From Diorhabda sublineata (lineage: Eukaryota; Arthropoda; Insecta; Coleoptera; Chrysomelidae): a stretch of 64,000 nucleotides of DNA. The first letter of the stretch is position 1; every line of letters begins with the position of its first letter. The notes beneath the pieces are model-generated. The model worked only from the letters and a program-made list of their open reading frames with translations, was not told the DNA's origin and made no database searches. This document shows positions 11,475 to 22,660 of this stretch, in pieces. The DNA is taken from assembly GCF_026230105.1 (NCBI RefSeq), contig NC_079485.1:23975572-24039571 (forward strand). The letters are read 5' to 3'. A program made the translations under genes and the position numbers.

Positions 11475-11940
11475 TTATCCGGGGTCCATTGAAAAAGAAA
11501 ACTCAATATCGTTTACTTTTCTATACTTAAAAGGTAATCTTAGGTGAGGTCCTAATATTTCCCGATTAGTTAGATCAATATTTATATTCATACCAATTAA
11601 ATCTTCAATACCGAGAATTCCATCAAAATAATTGTGAAAATCATATAGTATGAAATCGATTTGATAGTTTTTATTTTTTAGTTCAGGAAATGCAGGAATA
11701 AGCGCTCGATACATAACGTTTTTACTTCCAATACTAGTAGATATAGTAGTATCAGAATGATAAATTGTATCTGGAAAGTATTTTTCGGCAAAAGAAGTTC
11801 TTATTATTGATTTAGAGCTACCAGTATCGATTAGCAATTTATTTTTTGGATTTGCAATTTCTATATATGGTAGCGGATTAACTGAAAGTATATTTATTTC
11901 TATGTTTTCCCGTCCATCTCTTCGGAAACGAAGTTTGGAC
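11475..11940 (-). pseudogene. Aspartic protease region of the gypsy element
   Basis: The minus strand carries NKLLIDTGSSKSIIR (catalytic Asp-Thr-Gly) near 11840, a middle part with FILYDFHNYFDGILGIEDL (the Leu-Gly flap-end block) near 11640, and IDLTNREI. The frame is open for 120 codons from 11837 and reads on upstream into LRFRRDGRENIEINIL near 11935. It would cleave the Gag-Pol polyprotein. The nested LINE abuts its 5' side at about 11955. Confidence 0.85.
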
Positions 11941-11954
11941 TTAACAGAAAAATC

Positions 11955-12030
<76 letters not shown>

Positions 12031-12060
12031 ATTAATATTATTATTATTATTATTATTATT
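11955..12060. repeat. (TTA)n tract, (TAA)n tail of the LINE
   Basis: About 105 bp of nearly pure TTA trinucleotides with a few interruptions. On the minus strand it is a (TAA)n tail directly after the LINE 3' untranslated region, as known for I-type elements. It marks the 3' end of the insertion in the gypsy element. Confidence 0.85.
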
Positions 12061-12274
12061 TTTTAAACGACTTTCTCACACTTCCTCAGCAATTTGCTGG
12101 GAAACATTCACCACCTCTGCGGAGTCCTGCTCAGCAGAGGGGCTCGGACGGTTGGAGTGTCCTTCTTGTCGTCTACGGCACCTTTTGTCACTTATGGCAT
12201 CGTTGGACATACTTCATGAGTGACGGGCTATCAGTGGTTTCCTTTTACCCTACGTCTCCCTTCCCATCTCGGGA

Positions 12275-13210
12275 TTAGGAGTTCGGGTTCCTTTCTCTCT
12301 GCTGTCTTTGTCTTTCATCTTTTTCCTTGTTGCTGAGAATACTTTTAGCCATGTTCTGTACCGATTTACAGTTCTCTGAGCTGTCAAGCATCTTCTCTAC
12401 AATGTTGTCTGGAGTGAGCTCGCATTCCAGCTGTCTGCAAGTCCTGTCTCTGACCTCTCTCCACTTGTAGCATACGAAGATGGTATGTTCGGCAGTGTCT
12501 ACGGCGGCACAGTATATACATCTATCCGTGGTGTCTTTTCTGAACCTTTTGGCATAACATCGAAAGACGCCATGTCCTGTTAGGACCTGTGTCAGGTAGT
12601 AGTCTACTTGGCGGTGCTCGCACTTAACCCACGGCTTGATGTCTGGTATTAACCTTTTGGTCCATTGGGCCTTTACTGTCTCACCTTCCCATCTAGTTTG
12701 CCATGTTGTGAGGGAACTTTCTCTAGCTTCGTTGCTATTCTGTAGCGATTTGTACTTGGATGTTCTTTCCTGGGCTAAGAGATCAATGGGCACCGTAGCC
12801 GTAATTACTTGGAGTGCTACCCCAGACACAGTTCGGAAGGCGGAGGCTACACGCAGCAGCATGTCTCTTTGTGCTCTATTGACCGTAGTATAGTGCTTTT
12901 TTCTCATAAGCGCTTTTTGCCATATTGGGGCTCCATATAGGACAATATTTTGCATGGCACTACACAACACTGCTCTTTTGCTTTGCCTAGGACCTCCTAT
13001 GTTTGGCATAATCCGAGCAAGTTTGGAAACCCTTTCTTTTGCTTTCTTTGTTACTGTTTCTACATGTTTGCCAAAATTTCTACTTTCGTCAATGGTTATA
13101 CCTAGGTATCTCAGGTTCTTTGCTGGCTTTATATTGACTCCGTCTACGCTGAAGCTTATTTGCTCCCTCTTTTGTTTACCCTTTAGTAGGATTGCCTCAG
13201 TTTTGTAGGG
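12275..13210 (-). pseudogene. LINE ORF2 C-terminal domain with CCHC knuckle
   Basis: After the frameshift at about 13200 the minus strand stays open to 12275. It encodes the thumb (KNLRYLGITIDESRNFGKHV), a long helical connection (VLYGAPIWQKALMRKKHY; RDMLLRVASAFRTVSGVAL) and, near 12520, a zinc knuckle of form C-x2-C-x7-H-x4-C (CIYCAAVDTAEHTIFVC), followed by a basic tail. This is the C-terminal half of R1/I-like ORF2 proteins; the knuckle probably contacts RNA or target DNA. Apart from the one frameshift it looks intact, so the insertion is fairly recent. Confidence 0.88.
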
Positions 13211-14180
13211 GCAAGAGCAAGCTTGTTGACTCTCATCCAGGTATTTATTTTTTCCAGGCACATGTTGGTATTTGTAACCAATGTCTGTTGGCTTTCTGCT
13301 CCGACTATCAGCGCCAGATCGTCGGCAAATGCTATTGTTACAGCATTACGAGTTACTTCTAAGCTCAGCACGCCGTCATATAGTACATTCCACAGCAGTG
13401 GACCCAGGACGGAACCCTGGGGAACACCTGACGTAATATCCACCTCCCTATTCTTTTCTAATTGCAGCTTTCTGTTTCTTAAATAGTTACAGACAAGGTT
13501 TATTAGATATGTCGATATTTTCCTTTTTTGTAGCTCTTTGATAATCAGGCTGTGGCATGCAGTGTTGAAAGCATTCTTAACGTCAATTGTGACAAGGGTG
13601 CAGAATCTACTTTTGAATTCCGTTACAGTATTCAGTGCAGCTTCTACAGCCTGGATCGTGGATTTCCCTTTTTGAAATCCATACTGACACATGTGCAGCC
13701 CTCCTCTGTCTTTAAGCTCATCTTGTAGTCTTTCCCGTATGAACGCTTCTAGTAACTTGCTCAAAGAATTTAACAGGCAGAGTGGTCTGTAGGAACTAGG
13801 TAACTCAGCTGACTTTCCTGGTTTTAGTATTAAAACCATCTTTGCAGCTTTCCATTCATTTGGAAATTCCTGTTTTTGGAGTAGTTTGTTCATCATGCCT
13901 AATAACCAGTCTGGGGCACAATCTGCTACTATTTTGATAGCCTTAGGCGGAATTTGGTCAATTCCAGGTGATTTTCCACATTTGATACCTTGAGCTACCT
14001 TCCTTAGCTCTTCTGCTGTGAAGGGTGGGGCTGGAGCTTCCTTTTCAGGGTATCTCCACTTATCATTTCCGGGTGGAAACAGTACTGCCACGATTTCGGA
14101 TATCTTTTCGATGTCAAGCTCATAGGGTTTTAGAGTATTAATCTTTTTTGCTACTAGCTTATACGCATCTCCATTATTAT
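13183..14180 (-). pseudogene. LINE reverse transcriptase
   Basis: About 330 residues of a non-LTR RT: pre-palm FPNEWKAAKMVLILKPGK and SSYRPLCLLNSLSKLLE near 13840-13770, QYGFQKGKSTIQAV near 13670, first catalytic Asp in TLVTIDVKNAFNTA near 13580, SGVPQGSVLGPLLWN near 13440, and FADDLALIVG near 13320. It makes cDNA at the nick during target-primed reverse transcription. The frame is intact to 13183, where a small indel (about 13200) shifts it. Its open frame continues upstream without a stop into gypsy gag (see the finding), an accident of insertion. Confidence 0.9.
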
Positions 14181-14964
14181 TATTATTTCCTTTTGCTCTT
14201 TGAGAATTTTGGCTATGCGCATGCTGTCTATTATCATTATTAGGTGTATTTTGTTGATTACTTTTATCGTTTAAAGAACCGTACAGTCTTTCGAAATTTT
14301 CGAATTCGGCCACATAGGCCATCGCGTCTTCTCAAGAGTGTGGTTTTCGTAAATGCATATTATTTTTCAGAGTACCGTCGCACCCTACAATAAACGTATT
14401 TAAAGCGGTTTTATCGTATTGATTTATTTGACAATTTCTCTCATCAGCAGTTATATTGGGATCATTGCTAGTTCTTTGAATTACATTACTACGAATTAAT
14501 TTAAGTCTACTTCCAAAATCAATAAGATGCTCGTTTTTTAATGGTTTGGCTCTGATCAACTCTTGCATAAGACAATTTAAATTCCTTCTGTGAACAAAAC
14601 ACTGTAATAAGGCCGTTTTTAATTTTGGCCAAGTATTTAATTCAACTCTGTTACCGACCATGAAGGCTGCTCTACCTTTTAATTTCTCTTTAATACTTTC
14701 TATAATGTGTAAATTTAATTCTGCATCATTATAAATTCTATATGACTTTATTAAATGCTCACACCTTGTAATAAATGTATTCAAATATTCACTGTCGCCA
14801 TTAAAAGGTTTAATATTTGATAATTTGGATTTGAAAAGATCCCAATTCATTGCAGGAGGAGCCATTTTGTTAGTACCAGTTTGTTCTACGTTATTTTCGA
14901 CTAAAGAAATATTATTGAACAATTGAACTATGTTATCGAGATTACTAGAGTTTAATTCACTCAT
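14180..14964 (-). pseudogene. Gag of the gypsy element, interrupted
   Basis: The frame opens with Met at 14964. It encodes the capsid-type sequence of errantiviral Gag: FKSKLSNIKPFNGDSEYLNT, HIIESIKEKLKGRAAFMVG, and the major-homology-like LKNEHLIDFGSRLKLIR. A TGA stop at 14334-14332 breaks it. The same frame then continues (YVAEFENFERLYGSL) into a Gln/Asn-rich tail (NQQNTPNNDNRQHAHSQNS) up to the LINE junction at about 14180. Gag would assemble the intracellular particle. The stop and the insertion make it non-functional. Confidence 0.85.
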
Positions 14965-15340
14965 AAATTGATAATTTCTTTTTTATTAATTGTATACGTT
15001 TTTGAAACTTTAAAACTTAATAATCAATACTATCTTTCCGAAATCCAAAAAAAGGTAAAGGTGGGAAAGGCAAGAAGAGGACAATAAGGAACTTACGTTT
15101 CTGAAGAACAGGCTTTTAAAATCTTCTCCCTCGATGATTCCCTGTTATCTCCAATGTTCACCACTAAAGGGCTATTGCACGATAATTGCTATTCTAATAT
15201 TGTTCGTTGGATTCGCACTTAAAATGTTGAAACGTTAAAGTCGTGAGGTCACTAAATTGTTTCACACTATCCGAAATTTGTTACGCACCGTATGCCCGTA
15301 AACGTTTTAGTGATTTTTAATTTCCACGACTTGCGCGAAT

Positions 15341-15356
15341 CCTACTGACTGCGCCA
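15341..15356 (-). other. Primer-binding site of the gypsy element
   Basis: On the minus strand TGGCGCAGTCAGTAGG directly follows the LTR end (AAAACCAAAAT). This is the TGGCGCAGTC type used by several insect errantiviruses with a serine tRNA primer. Its position between LTR and gag fixes the direction of the element. Confidence 0.7.
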
Positions 15357-15614
15357 ATTTTGGTTTTATTAACGAAAAATTCGTTTTTAAAAAATATATT
15401 TATTCAAGCAATTACAAGTTTATTGTTAGAGATCTGAACAGAGAATGAATTATATTAAATGAAATTACAAGAAAGTACATATGTTGTTAAGTAACAATTT
15501 CTCAGAAAGTATAATGTTTCTGCTGCGCTTTTAATTTTCCTCGATAAGCGGTGTATTTAACTCGTTTCTTAATGTCAAGGAGTGACTTAAAGTGTGATAT
15601 TTGATATCGCAACT
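15357..15614 (-). repeat. 5' LTR of the gypsy element
   Basis: Sequence directly upstream (on the minus strand) of the primer-binding site. The inner edge at 15357 is firm. The outer edge is a guess at about 15614, where the minus strand starts AGTTGCGATA, similar to the AGT start of errantiviral LTRs. No 3' LTR exists in the window, so the ends cannot be confirmed by comparison. Confidence 0.5.
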
Positions 15615-15834
15615 AGATAAATTTAAAAACATATATAGTGGAAAATATAGGAGTTTAATGAAAACTATTAGTCTGAATGAAAAATCACAGGAAGAGTACA
15701 TATGAATTGTAAGATAAATTTAGATGGCTAGGAAATAATTAAGATATAATAGAACAAGTTGAGAAATATACTGAAACGATAATCAGTAGGACAAATATGT
15801 CGCAATACTACGTTTTTCTCAAAAGTATTGAGCC

Positions 15835-16880
15835 CAAGTGTGATTCTTTATCCTACGATGAATGATATCCTTAATTAACAATACATTCTCGGCAGTGGTT
15901 CTTTCGTTGAAACAATCATGGTACTCAAAATGCCTTCAATTCATTCATTGCATGAGCTTCAATTATTCCTTCATCATTGAATCAGCGACATTTTTAATCT
16001 GAAATATGGTAAGTGCTCAATCTCTGTGAAGCCACATTCATGTACAGTAACCTTGGAAAGCTAAGCAGTGTGGACTGGAGCATTGTCAAGTCGCAAGCTC
16101 ACACTACGGTATATTTTACTGCGCCTTGTTTGTGTTTGATTTCTTAAAGTCTATCAAAGGGATACCCTAGCAGTTCCGAAATATTGTAGTCATCACGTTT
16201 TTGGTGCTTCTTGTGACCTTTGATTTTTTTGGCACAAGCTCTCCTTTCCGATGCCCCTCTAAGGAATCTCTTTAAGATGTCGAATCAATGTGAAAGATCA
16301 TAGTTTCATCGCTCGTTATAATTGATCGGATTGAACTTTTCTGATCCTAGTGGCAAAGCTCTAAACATCGCTCACAAAATTCTACTCGACGTTGCTTTTG
16401 CACTGTGTTCAGAATTCGAGGAACTCATCTTACACTAATTTTTGTCATATTTGAATGCTCATGTAGGATCCTCACAACATTAGTTTTGTAAATGCCAATG
16501 TGTTTCTTCCATTTGTTCCATTAATTCAATGTTTTTTGGAGTGGTCACCGTCACAGGACCTTCCGTACGTAGGTCATCTTCTAATGATCCTAGTACCCAA
16601 CGAAGCAACTTAGACCAATTCTTAATTATTGAAAATGATGGACATAAGTCGTAAACAGCTTCTAATCTGTTTGTGTTTGTGTTGATTTTCCTGCGAGACT
16701 CAGTTGAGACATTTTGACTGAGTGGTAGTTCGAGATCTGCTATAATAAAATGGATCGAAGCAGCAAGTTTAAATTTTGTTGAGACTTGTCAAAGATTTTT
16801 GCAAACGCGAATGAATTATTTATGTAGATATTCTGGATAATTGGTCGATATTATGATTTCTGAGTGAATTAATCATCAAT
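15835..16880 (-). pseudogene. Mariner transposase remnant, family B
   Basis: Minus-strand blocks in mariner order: CPSFSIIKNWSKLLRWVLGS and TTPKNIELMEQM near 16610-16500 (HTH region), RILHEHSNMTKISVR near 16460, ILNTVQKQRRVEFCERCLEL near 16400, then SIITSDETMIFHIDSTS near 16320 with the first catalytic Asp, KKSKVTRSTKNVMTTIF near 16220, and DNAPVHTA near 16070 with the second. The third Asp region is deleted near 15990; a C-terminal scrap follows to about 15835. Stops and shifts throughout. Different family from the 5.2-kb copy. Confidence 0.7.
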
Positions 16881-18829
16881 TCACCCTGTAATTTAGTGAC
16901 TAATTGTTACATAAACGCGGCCAAGCCGACAGAATTCAAACACTTACAATGTATGTACGGTTTAGTATAGGATGAAGTTGGTGTTATGAAATGTTTCCTT
17001 TGTCTGTAAGATATGAATACTTGGTGGGGGAGTCAAAGCATAGTCATAAATTCCAGACTTACCGTTTTATTCGAACAATTCAACATTGTCTTTCTGATCT
17101 CGAATTTTAGAAACGCACCATAATTTTTGAGGTAAATTTCACATTGTTTGTAACTTGGAAGTATAATCGTGGTACGCATTAAGTCAAATTGCTGTAGAAC
17201 AGTGGAAAGGTAGAAAACGAAGAATAGATTCTAGAAAATCACAAAAATGATATCACTAGTTTCCATCGAAATGTTGTACTTTCACTTTTTGCTGCAACTA
17301 AAAAGGATTAAATATTTCTGTTCCCATTTCCTATTTAGTTTATTTATATGTAGCTCCTTTCGTGCGTTGATGTGAGTATTTATGACTTTGAAGATAAATA
17401 AAATCATTTTCCTAATAAAACAGAGGTGTAGCGTCACCATAATTTACTGAAATCAGAATACATTGCCATTTATTAATCCATTGCAATTTTTTGATGAGTT
17501 ATAAAATAAGTTAAAATACCGACAATTATTAGTAATTTCAATAACAACTGAAAAAACGACTGATCCTCATTTCTCATTGAAAAGCTTTAGATTTTGATTT
17601 TTAATGATTCAAGTTGTTGAATTACCGGAATTAATTTTATGTGACACTTTTAATAATATTATACCGATAACAATTGTCAAAGTTAAAAATATATATATTG
17701 AAACACTCATACGTGTCGTCTATTCGATTTATATTAACTATACAGATCACATGTACATTTTTTGGTGTAGAATAGATACATGTACCCGGCTTCGCACGGA
17801 TAGTATAACATTTTATGCTTACATGTGTTGCCTTTCGTTATATAATAAATGTATCAGAGTTTTGAGTCACATTTTGATGAAAACCGAAGTAAATCGAAGC
17901 GTCAATATTTTATCTGTTTTGAAACGAAGTTTCAATTAGAGGAGACTTAAGATCAAGTTTATTAATCAACAAAACTAATGGAATGTTAACACTATTTCAA
18001 TATTCAAATGTAATTTGTTATGTACTGATTATAAACATATAACAGACTATAATATAGAGGATGTATCATAAATAATATCGGTTTCCAATGTTTACTATCT
18101 TTATCAAATAATCTTCAATCAACAGGACAAGCCTTAATATTATTGAATTGTTCCCACGGTATTCTATGGTTTCAACCCAATGTTCAGCAAGCTGGTTAAA
18201 ACCTGGGTAAAACCAGTTTTAGCGTTTAGCAGCAAAACATTGTCGCAATGCATTTTCAACATTTCTGTTGGATTCCATTTTTTTTCCAAAGCAAGAATTT
18301 CTCTTTGGATCTGTATATACAGTAATTTGACAGTGTAAGGTCTCAAATAAATGCTAGACGTGGTAGCGGTTCAACACCACCAAGTTCTTCGGTTTTATTC
18401 CGCGTGACTTTCGCAGGAAGTGGTTTAGCAATATTTCTTTATGAGAGAACTCGCTTTAAATTTGCTGAACCTACCCTTCCTAGGAATCTTCTAAGAGATG
18501 AGATCTATAACGAGGAAATCAGAAAACGTACAGTAGTCACATACGTCATATAGTATATAGTTGAAATAGCAGTAGGTAGGTGATTTTGGACGTGAAGATG
18601 GAGAAATTTTAACTATAAATTTTACAACAGGGCAACCAAAAGATACCACAAACGCAAGCGTGATGATATTATGAGAGTAGCAGGCCGACATTGGATGTGA
18701 ACGATACAAGGCAGAATAATGTGGAAAACATTAGGAGAAGTCTTTGTCCAGGAGTAGATACATAACAGCCGATGAAGAAGAAAGTATAAAATATTATAAT
18801 AATGAACTGAAATGTAATTGACTCACTTA
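16881..18829. other. Intron sequence, few landmarks
   Basis: No gene supported. An open stretch at 17604-17939 is low-complexity in composition and has no family likeness. At 17786-17801 a short palindromic CCCGGCTTCGCACGG occurs. At 17885-17955 a copy of the CGAAGCGTCAA / GGAGACTTAAGATCAAG dispersed motif is seen (see findings). Confidence 0.4.
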
Positions 18830-19966
18830 CGAGGATATATTGAAAAATTGTTAGCCCACCATAGAACTAACAAAATTTCATTGTCAAAATATTTTATTAC
18901 ATATTCTCCTCTCAATTTGATAAATTTATTATTTATTACATTATTGATACAATATTACCGAATATTGTGGATAAGGGGGCTGTTTTAGTAATTCAAGCCC
19001 TAAATCACAAATTTTTTGCATGACAACATGAGATTTGTGTGCAGGGGCGTTGTTCTGCAAAAACAAAACACCTTTGGATAGCTTTCCGCGTCTTTTCAGT
19101 TTAATGTTTTCCCGTAGAATTGTCAGTAATGTCCAATAGTAATCTCCAGTTATTTTTCTACCTTTATCTGAAAAATCAATCATGGATTGATGATCATGAT
19201 CCATGGAAAACCCAAAAAACTGAAGCAAGAACTTTTCCCAGCAAATTCTTGGACACGAAACTTCTTAGGTCTTGGAGAACCAAAGGGTCGCCATTCCATC
19301 GATTGTTGCTTTGTTTATGGATCGTAGAAATGTACCCAAGTCTCATCCATAGTAACAATTCGTTTTCAAATCGAGCAGCGATCGAACGCGATGCTTCTAC
19401 CCTTGCACGCTTTTGGTCAACATTCAAACATTTGAGGATCCATTTTGCAGCAATTTTTCTCAGGTCCAAATTGACGTGAACTATATGATGAACGCGTTCG
19501 TATGAAATATTCAGTGCTTCAGATATCCGTTTTAGCCCAATTCGACGGTCTGATGAACTCATGTCATGAACTGCATCGATATTTTCGGGGACTGACACAG
19601 AATCTGGCCTTTCCGATCGGTCATCAATTTCAATGGAAAATTCACTTCTTTTGAAGCATCTAGTCCAATTTTTAATGGTCGTATACGAAGGACATTCATC
19701 ACCAAGGATATTAAGCATGTCTCCGTAAATCTGCTTACCACTTAACCCTTTTAAATACAGGTCCTTGATGATGGATCGATAGTCCAATTTTCCGATTTTC
19801 ACTATTTCGATGGACATCTTTTTTCTTTTAATTAATTGTGTTTACTTTTTTGAAGTCAAACTTTACACTGACACTTCTAATAAGTTATTGTTCGTTGCTA
19901 TGGTAACGCAATATTTTGTTTATGCATGGGACTAGTCTAGGCTAACTAGATATCAATACATCCTCG
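18830..19966 (-). mobile_element. Mariner element, family C, with both terminal inverted repeats
   Basis: Both ends are present: CGAGGATATATTGA at 18830 and its mirror ending at 19966 (minus strand CGAGGATGTATTGA), each flanked by TA (18828-18829 and 19967-19968), the mariner target duplication. Total 1137 bp against about 1.3 kb for an intact element, so part of the 3' coding end is deleted near 18965. A 5' end of the same family lies at 42304. Confidence 0.9.
18850..19817 (-). pseudogene. Mariner transposase, family C, near full length but inactive
   Basis: Start Met at 19817. The frame is open for 207 codons with the HTH domain (LSGKQIYGDMLNILGDECPS, YTTIKNWTRCFKRSEFS) and the linker (NIDAVHDMSSSDRRIGLKRI, ISYERVHHIVHVNLDLRKIA). 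A shift near 19360 hides the first catalytic Asp region, and another near 19215 moves to a frame with GKVLASVFW/FGFSMDHDH and SKGVLFLQNNAPAHKSHVVM. There the second catalytic Asp (usual Gln-Asp-Asn) is Asn. The third Asp region breaks after PPYPQYS at 18965, followed by the C-terminal KFIKLRGEYVIKYF. Inactive by at least three independent changes. Confidence 0.88.
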
Positions 19967-20419
19967 TAAGTTGATAAGGATTAATACTGTATATGTATGA
20001 ATACCTTACCAATATCCGCATTGTACGTGACAATTTTTTAAAAGATAGGTATAGTGAGCTATCTTTTAAAGGCAAGTATTCCTGTAGATCTATAAAAAAG
20101 AGATGTCCCTCAACTGTTTCCCCGGAACAATCCATTAAAGTATATACCTCACCTTCCCTATGAATTATTCCATCTAATGGTGAAAACCGCATGAAAATCT
20201 GTAAAGTAGAGATTGAGTTTATCGCGAACAGACAGGCAAACATATGCGACAAAGACTTCATTTTATAATATGTAAGGATACACATTTGCATCATCTTATT
20301 CACATCAATATCGTCATGGAGTAATAAATGGAAGATTTCAATCCCCAAGGACACTCCTTTAAGCTGAAACAATTTGATATTCATTCATTTTCTTTATTAA
20401 ACACATTTTTTAATTTCAG
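19967..20419. other. Intron sequence, nothing recognised
   Basis: AT-rich end of the first long intron, closing with TTAATTTCAG at 20419. No coding signal on either strand is convincing. Confidence 0.5.
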
Positions 20420-20529
20420 ATGATTGTCATGTATCCTAAGCCAACGCTATATACGTGTACCGCTAGAGTATGGCTCAGAGAAATCGGCTTCTCTCTAACT
20501 TATGGTGCTTTGATGCTCAAAACCTGGAG
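20420..20529 (+). CDS. Class C GPCR (GPR158/179-like), exon with TM3
   Basis: A 110-bp exon between TTTCAG and GTAAGT. It starts in phase 0, matching the donor of the 4450 exon, and ends with AG of a split codon. It encodes a short extracellular loop (MIVMYPKPTLYTCTARV) with the Cys that in class C receptors pairs with the second extracellular loop. Then comes WLREIGFSLTYGALMLKTW, the third transmembrane helix. The Trp-Leu-Arg-Glu-Ile-Gly-Phe start and the Tyr-Gly-x-x-x-x-Lys-Thr-Trp end are typical of GPR158/GPR179-like and GABA-B-like receptors. Base composition is clearly richer in GC than the surroundings. Confidence 0.92.
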
Positions 20530-22379
20530 GTAAGTAGTCACTATAAATACTACCAGTCGCAAGCTCATGAACCCATCTAATTTTTCTTAGGTTCTTCATA
20601 AAACTTATAGTTTTAATAATAGAGAGCGTAAATGAAAAGTTTGGGAAGAATTTTATTACGTAACAATTTTTTCCATCGAATATTACAGTACGAGACATAA
20701 CATTTCAGGTAACAAGTTTGTAAGTTGCAAATGTGCTTTAAACATTCAGATCATTTGACGTATTTCCCATTCTTTTCGTATGTGAAGATCACACATCTAA
20801 AAATTATTTTTAATTTCCACGAATATATTCATGAATATAATAGGATGCAGCAAATAAGTAAGATTCAAAAAAATTTTTCTACGCCCATGTTTGTAAACGT
20901 CAAAAATCGCACTGTCACCATTCCTTGTAAATGACATTTAACAATAACATGCACGTAATGAGAGAGAAATTCTTGGTTTAATTAAATTACAATCAAATTT
21001 TTATTTACGTAAGACTTTATTTGGTCTATTTACACAAATTTAGTCAAATAAAAAACATAAAAACATAGGATTGAAACAGTAATGCCCCAAAATTTAGGCA
21101 TCACATTATACAATTTCTTTAAAAATAGAACACGTTTTCTTAAGTAGCATGCTATGAATGGGCGTAGAAAAAATATCGTAATCATGAAAATTATGCACTC
21201 GCCACTGCGCGACTCCGTGCGTAATGGGTTACTAACAACTCTTTCTACGTAATATACTATATTTTTCTTAGTATTTTTTATTTTATTTAAACATCCTGTA
21301 TAATGTGAAGTTCCATCCATCATTATCCTTATTAAATCAGTATAACAGTAGTAACTTTTTCTTTCGAATTCCCCCTCTATCATACCACCTAAACATTTGC
21401 CTTGTCTTTATATAAAGTAGGGTTATCAAGGTATATATTAATTATGCTCATCAATTTCGAAAATGCAAATTACGCGTTAATATGCAAAATCATTTAAAGG
21501 GGTTCCGGGGCTGGGGAAGTCTATTAAGTTGAGAGGATGCCAATTTATTTAAACTTAGATAATGAAAAATTCCAGCAAAATGTGAGATGTATGACGTAAA
21601 CAAGTTTACTGTGACCTAAACTAGTAAACATATTTGTTAGGAGCTGAACTATTAAATTATGTTGTCATTGGAAATTCACAATTTTGTGTACTTATTTGGA
21701 TGCGAAGTTTTTTGATTATATATTATATATTATTATATATATAGTTTACAGTAGAGCAGGTCACGTTTGGTCCTATGTGACTATGGATCACATCATATAT
21801 TTTGAATCGCAAGAAAATATTGTACAGATACTGAAACGAAACACAGACAGTTTGCTTATGGATTTTGAATGACTTCCACATTCCTACACAACGTAATCCA
21901 ACCAATCAAACCTAATATTTCATGAATTTTGAGAGATTGTAATGAAATCTTAGCGCTCAAGGCTTTATCTTTCAACAAACTTTCCAAAATTTGCTGAAAG
22001 TTTTAATTGTACTGAATTTAAGACGTCTATACCACTTCAAATTTATTTATTTGCTTAATTAATTTTTTGTGCTTAAAAATATTCTCAATGAACAATACTG
22101 AGATATCGCCAAATAAAAAACAAGTGCATCAAATTCATTTTCTCCTAGAATTTTCTATTAGTATAATGTTTTGATATATTAATTTATGCATTCGATCCCC
22201 GCTTTGAGTTTTATGAGCACGTTCGCAAAAAATCTAGTTCAATTTCATTTATAAAGCTCCCCACCATCACCGTAAACGATATAAATTTTATTCTTTCAAT
22301 GAATAATAAATAATTTTGTTGTTTAATTGGATAAATATCAATATTAGAAACTGGCTGCGTCGCTCGATGGCTTTGGAGT
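20530..22379. other. Start of a 16.5-kb intron, nothing recognised
   Basis: AT-rich intron with a small TA-rich patch at 21718-21742. Open stretches here (for example 21030-21383 on the minus strand) show no family likeness. Confidence 0.5.
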
Positions 22380-22660
22380 TTTCATTTTATTGTCAGCTCG
22401 ATCTTCTTTACTAAATTTCTCCATTTGATACTGTCCTGTGCCTCCTCTTCCCATCTTTCTATAGCAAACTTTCTTATATATATCTTCGCGTCTTCTATCC
22501 ATTTCTTCCTTAGTCTTTGTTCCCTAGGTAATTCCTCCAAAAATTTCTCACAATATTTTCCTCTACATACTTCCAATTTATTTGTAGCCTTTTCTATCAC
22601 ACCTATAGTTCGGAGCAGAAGAGCACTGTGGGGCGAATTACTGTTTCATAAACTCTAGCC
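22380..22660 (-). pseudogene. LINE C-terminal fragment (RTE-like)
   Basis: The minus strand encodes a scrap of the RT thumb (VYETVIRPTVLFCSEL) near 22640, then after a deletion RGKYCEKFLEELPREQRLRK, KKWIEDAKIYIRKFAIERWE and AQDSIKWRNLVKKIE. The Arg-Lys-Lys-Trp-Ile-Glu-Asp and Ala-Gln-Asp-x-x-x-Trp-Arg blocks are the usual last part of RTE-like ORF2. 5' truncated. Confidence 0.7.

Larger units (their letters stand above)
11955..14180 (-). mobile_element. R1/I-type LINE, 5' truncated, nested in the gypsy element
   Basis: About 2.2 kb on the minus strand between gag and protease of the gypsy element: RT domain, C-terminal domain with CCHC knuckle, 3' UTR and (TAA)n tail. ORF1 and the endonuclease are missing, the usual 5' truncation. 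The 5' junction falls in an AAT/GNNNN-coding trinucleotide run of gag near 14180. It is younger than the gypsy copy it interrupts, and its two large open frames are only one frameshift from continuous. Confidence 0.85.
8130..15614 (-). mobile_element. Gypsy/errantivirus-like LTR retroelement, 3' truncated, with nested LINE
   Basis: On the minus strand the order is LTR (15.4-15.6 kb), primer-binding site, gag, protease, RT, RNase H, integrase and an env-like region, which is the layout of insect errantiviruses (Ty3/gypsy with env). The env end and the 3' LTR are missing beyond 8130. A 2.2-kb LINE interrupts it between gag and protease. Stops, frameshifts and loss of the RT catalytic box make it a dead copy. 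A second, more reduced copy of a related element is on the + strand at 56-57 kb. Confidence 0.85.

Noticed and set aside
12636..13486. Plus-strand open frames opposite the LINE
   Set aside because: Antisense shadows of the LINE RT and C-terminal frames, which carry clear motifs on the minus strand.
17604..17939. 111-codon open frame on the plus strand
   Set aside because: No family likeness, no splice context; residues are those expected from AT-rich noncoding DNA, and its end overlaps a dispersed repeat.
19120..19479. 119-codon plus-strand frame
   Set aside because: Antisense shadow of the family C mariner transposase.
20953..21400. 117-codon minus-strand frame as a small gene
   Set aside because: Phe/Ile/Tyr-rich as AT-rich random sequence gives; no start context, domain or repeat likeness.
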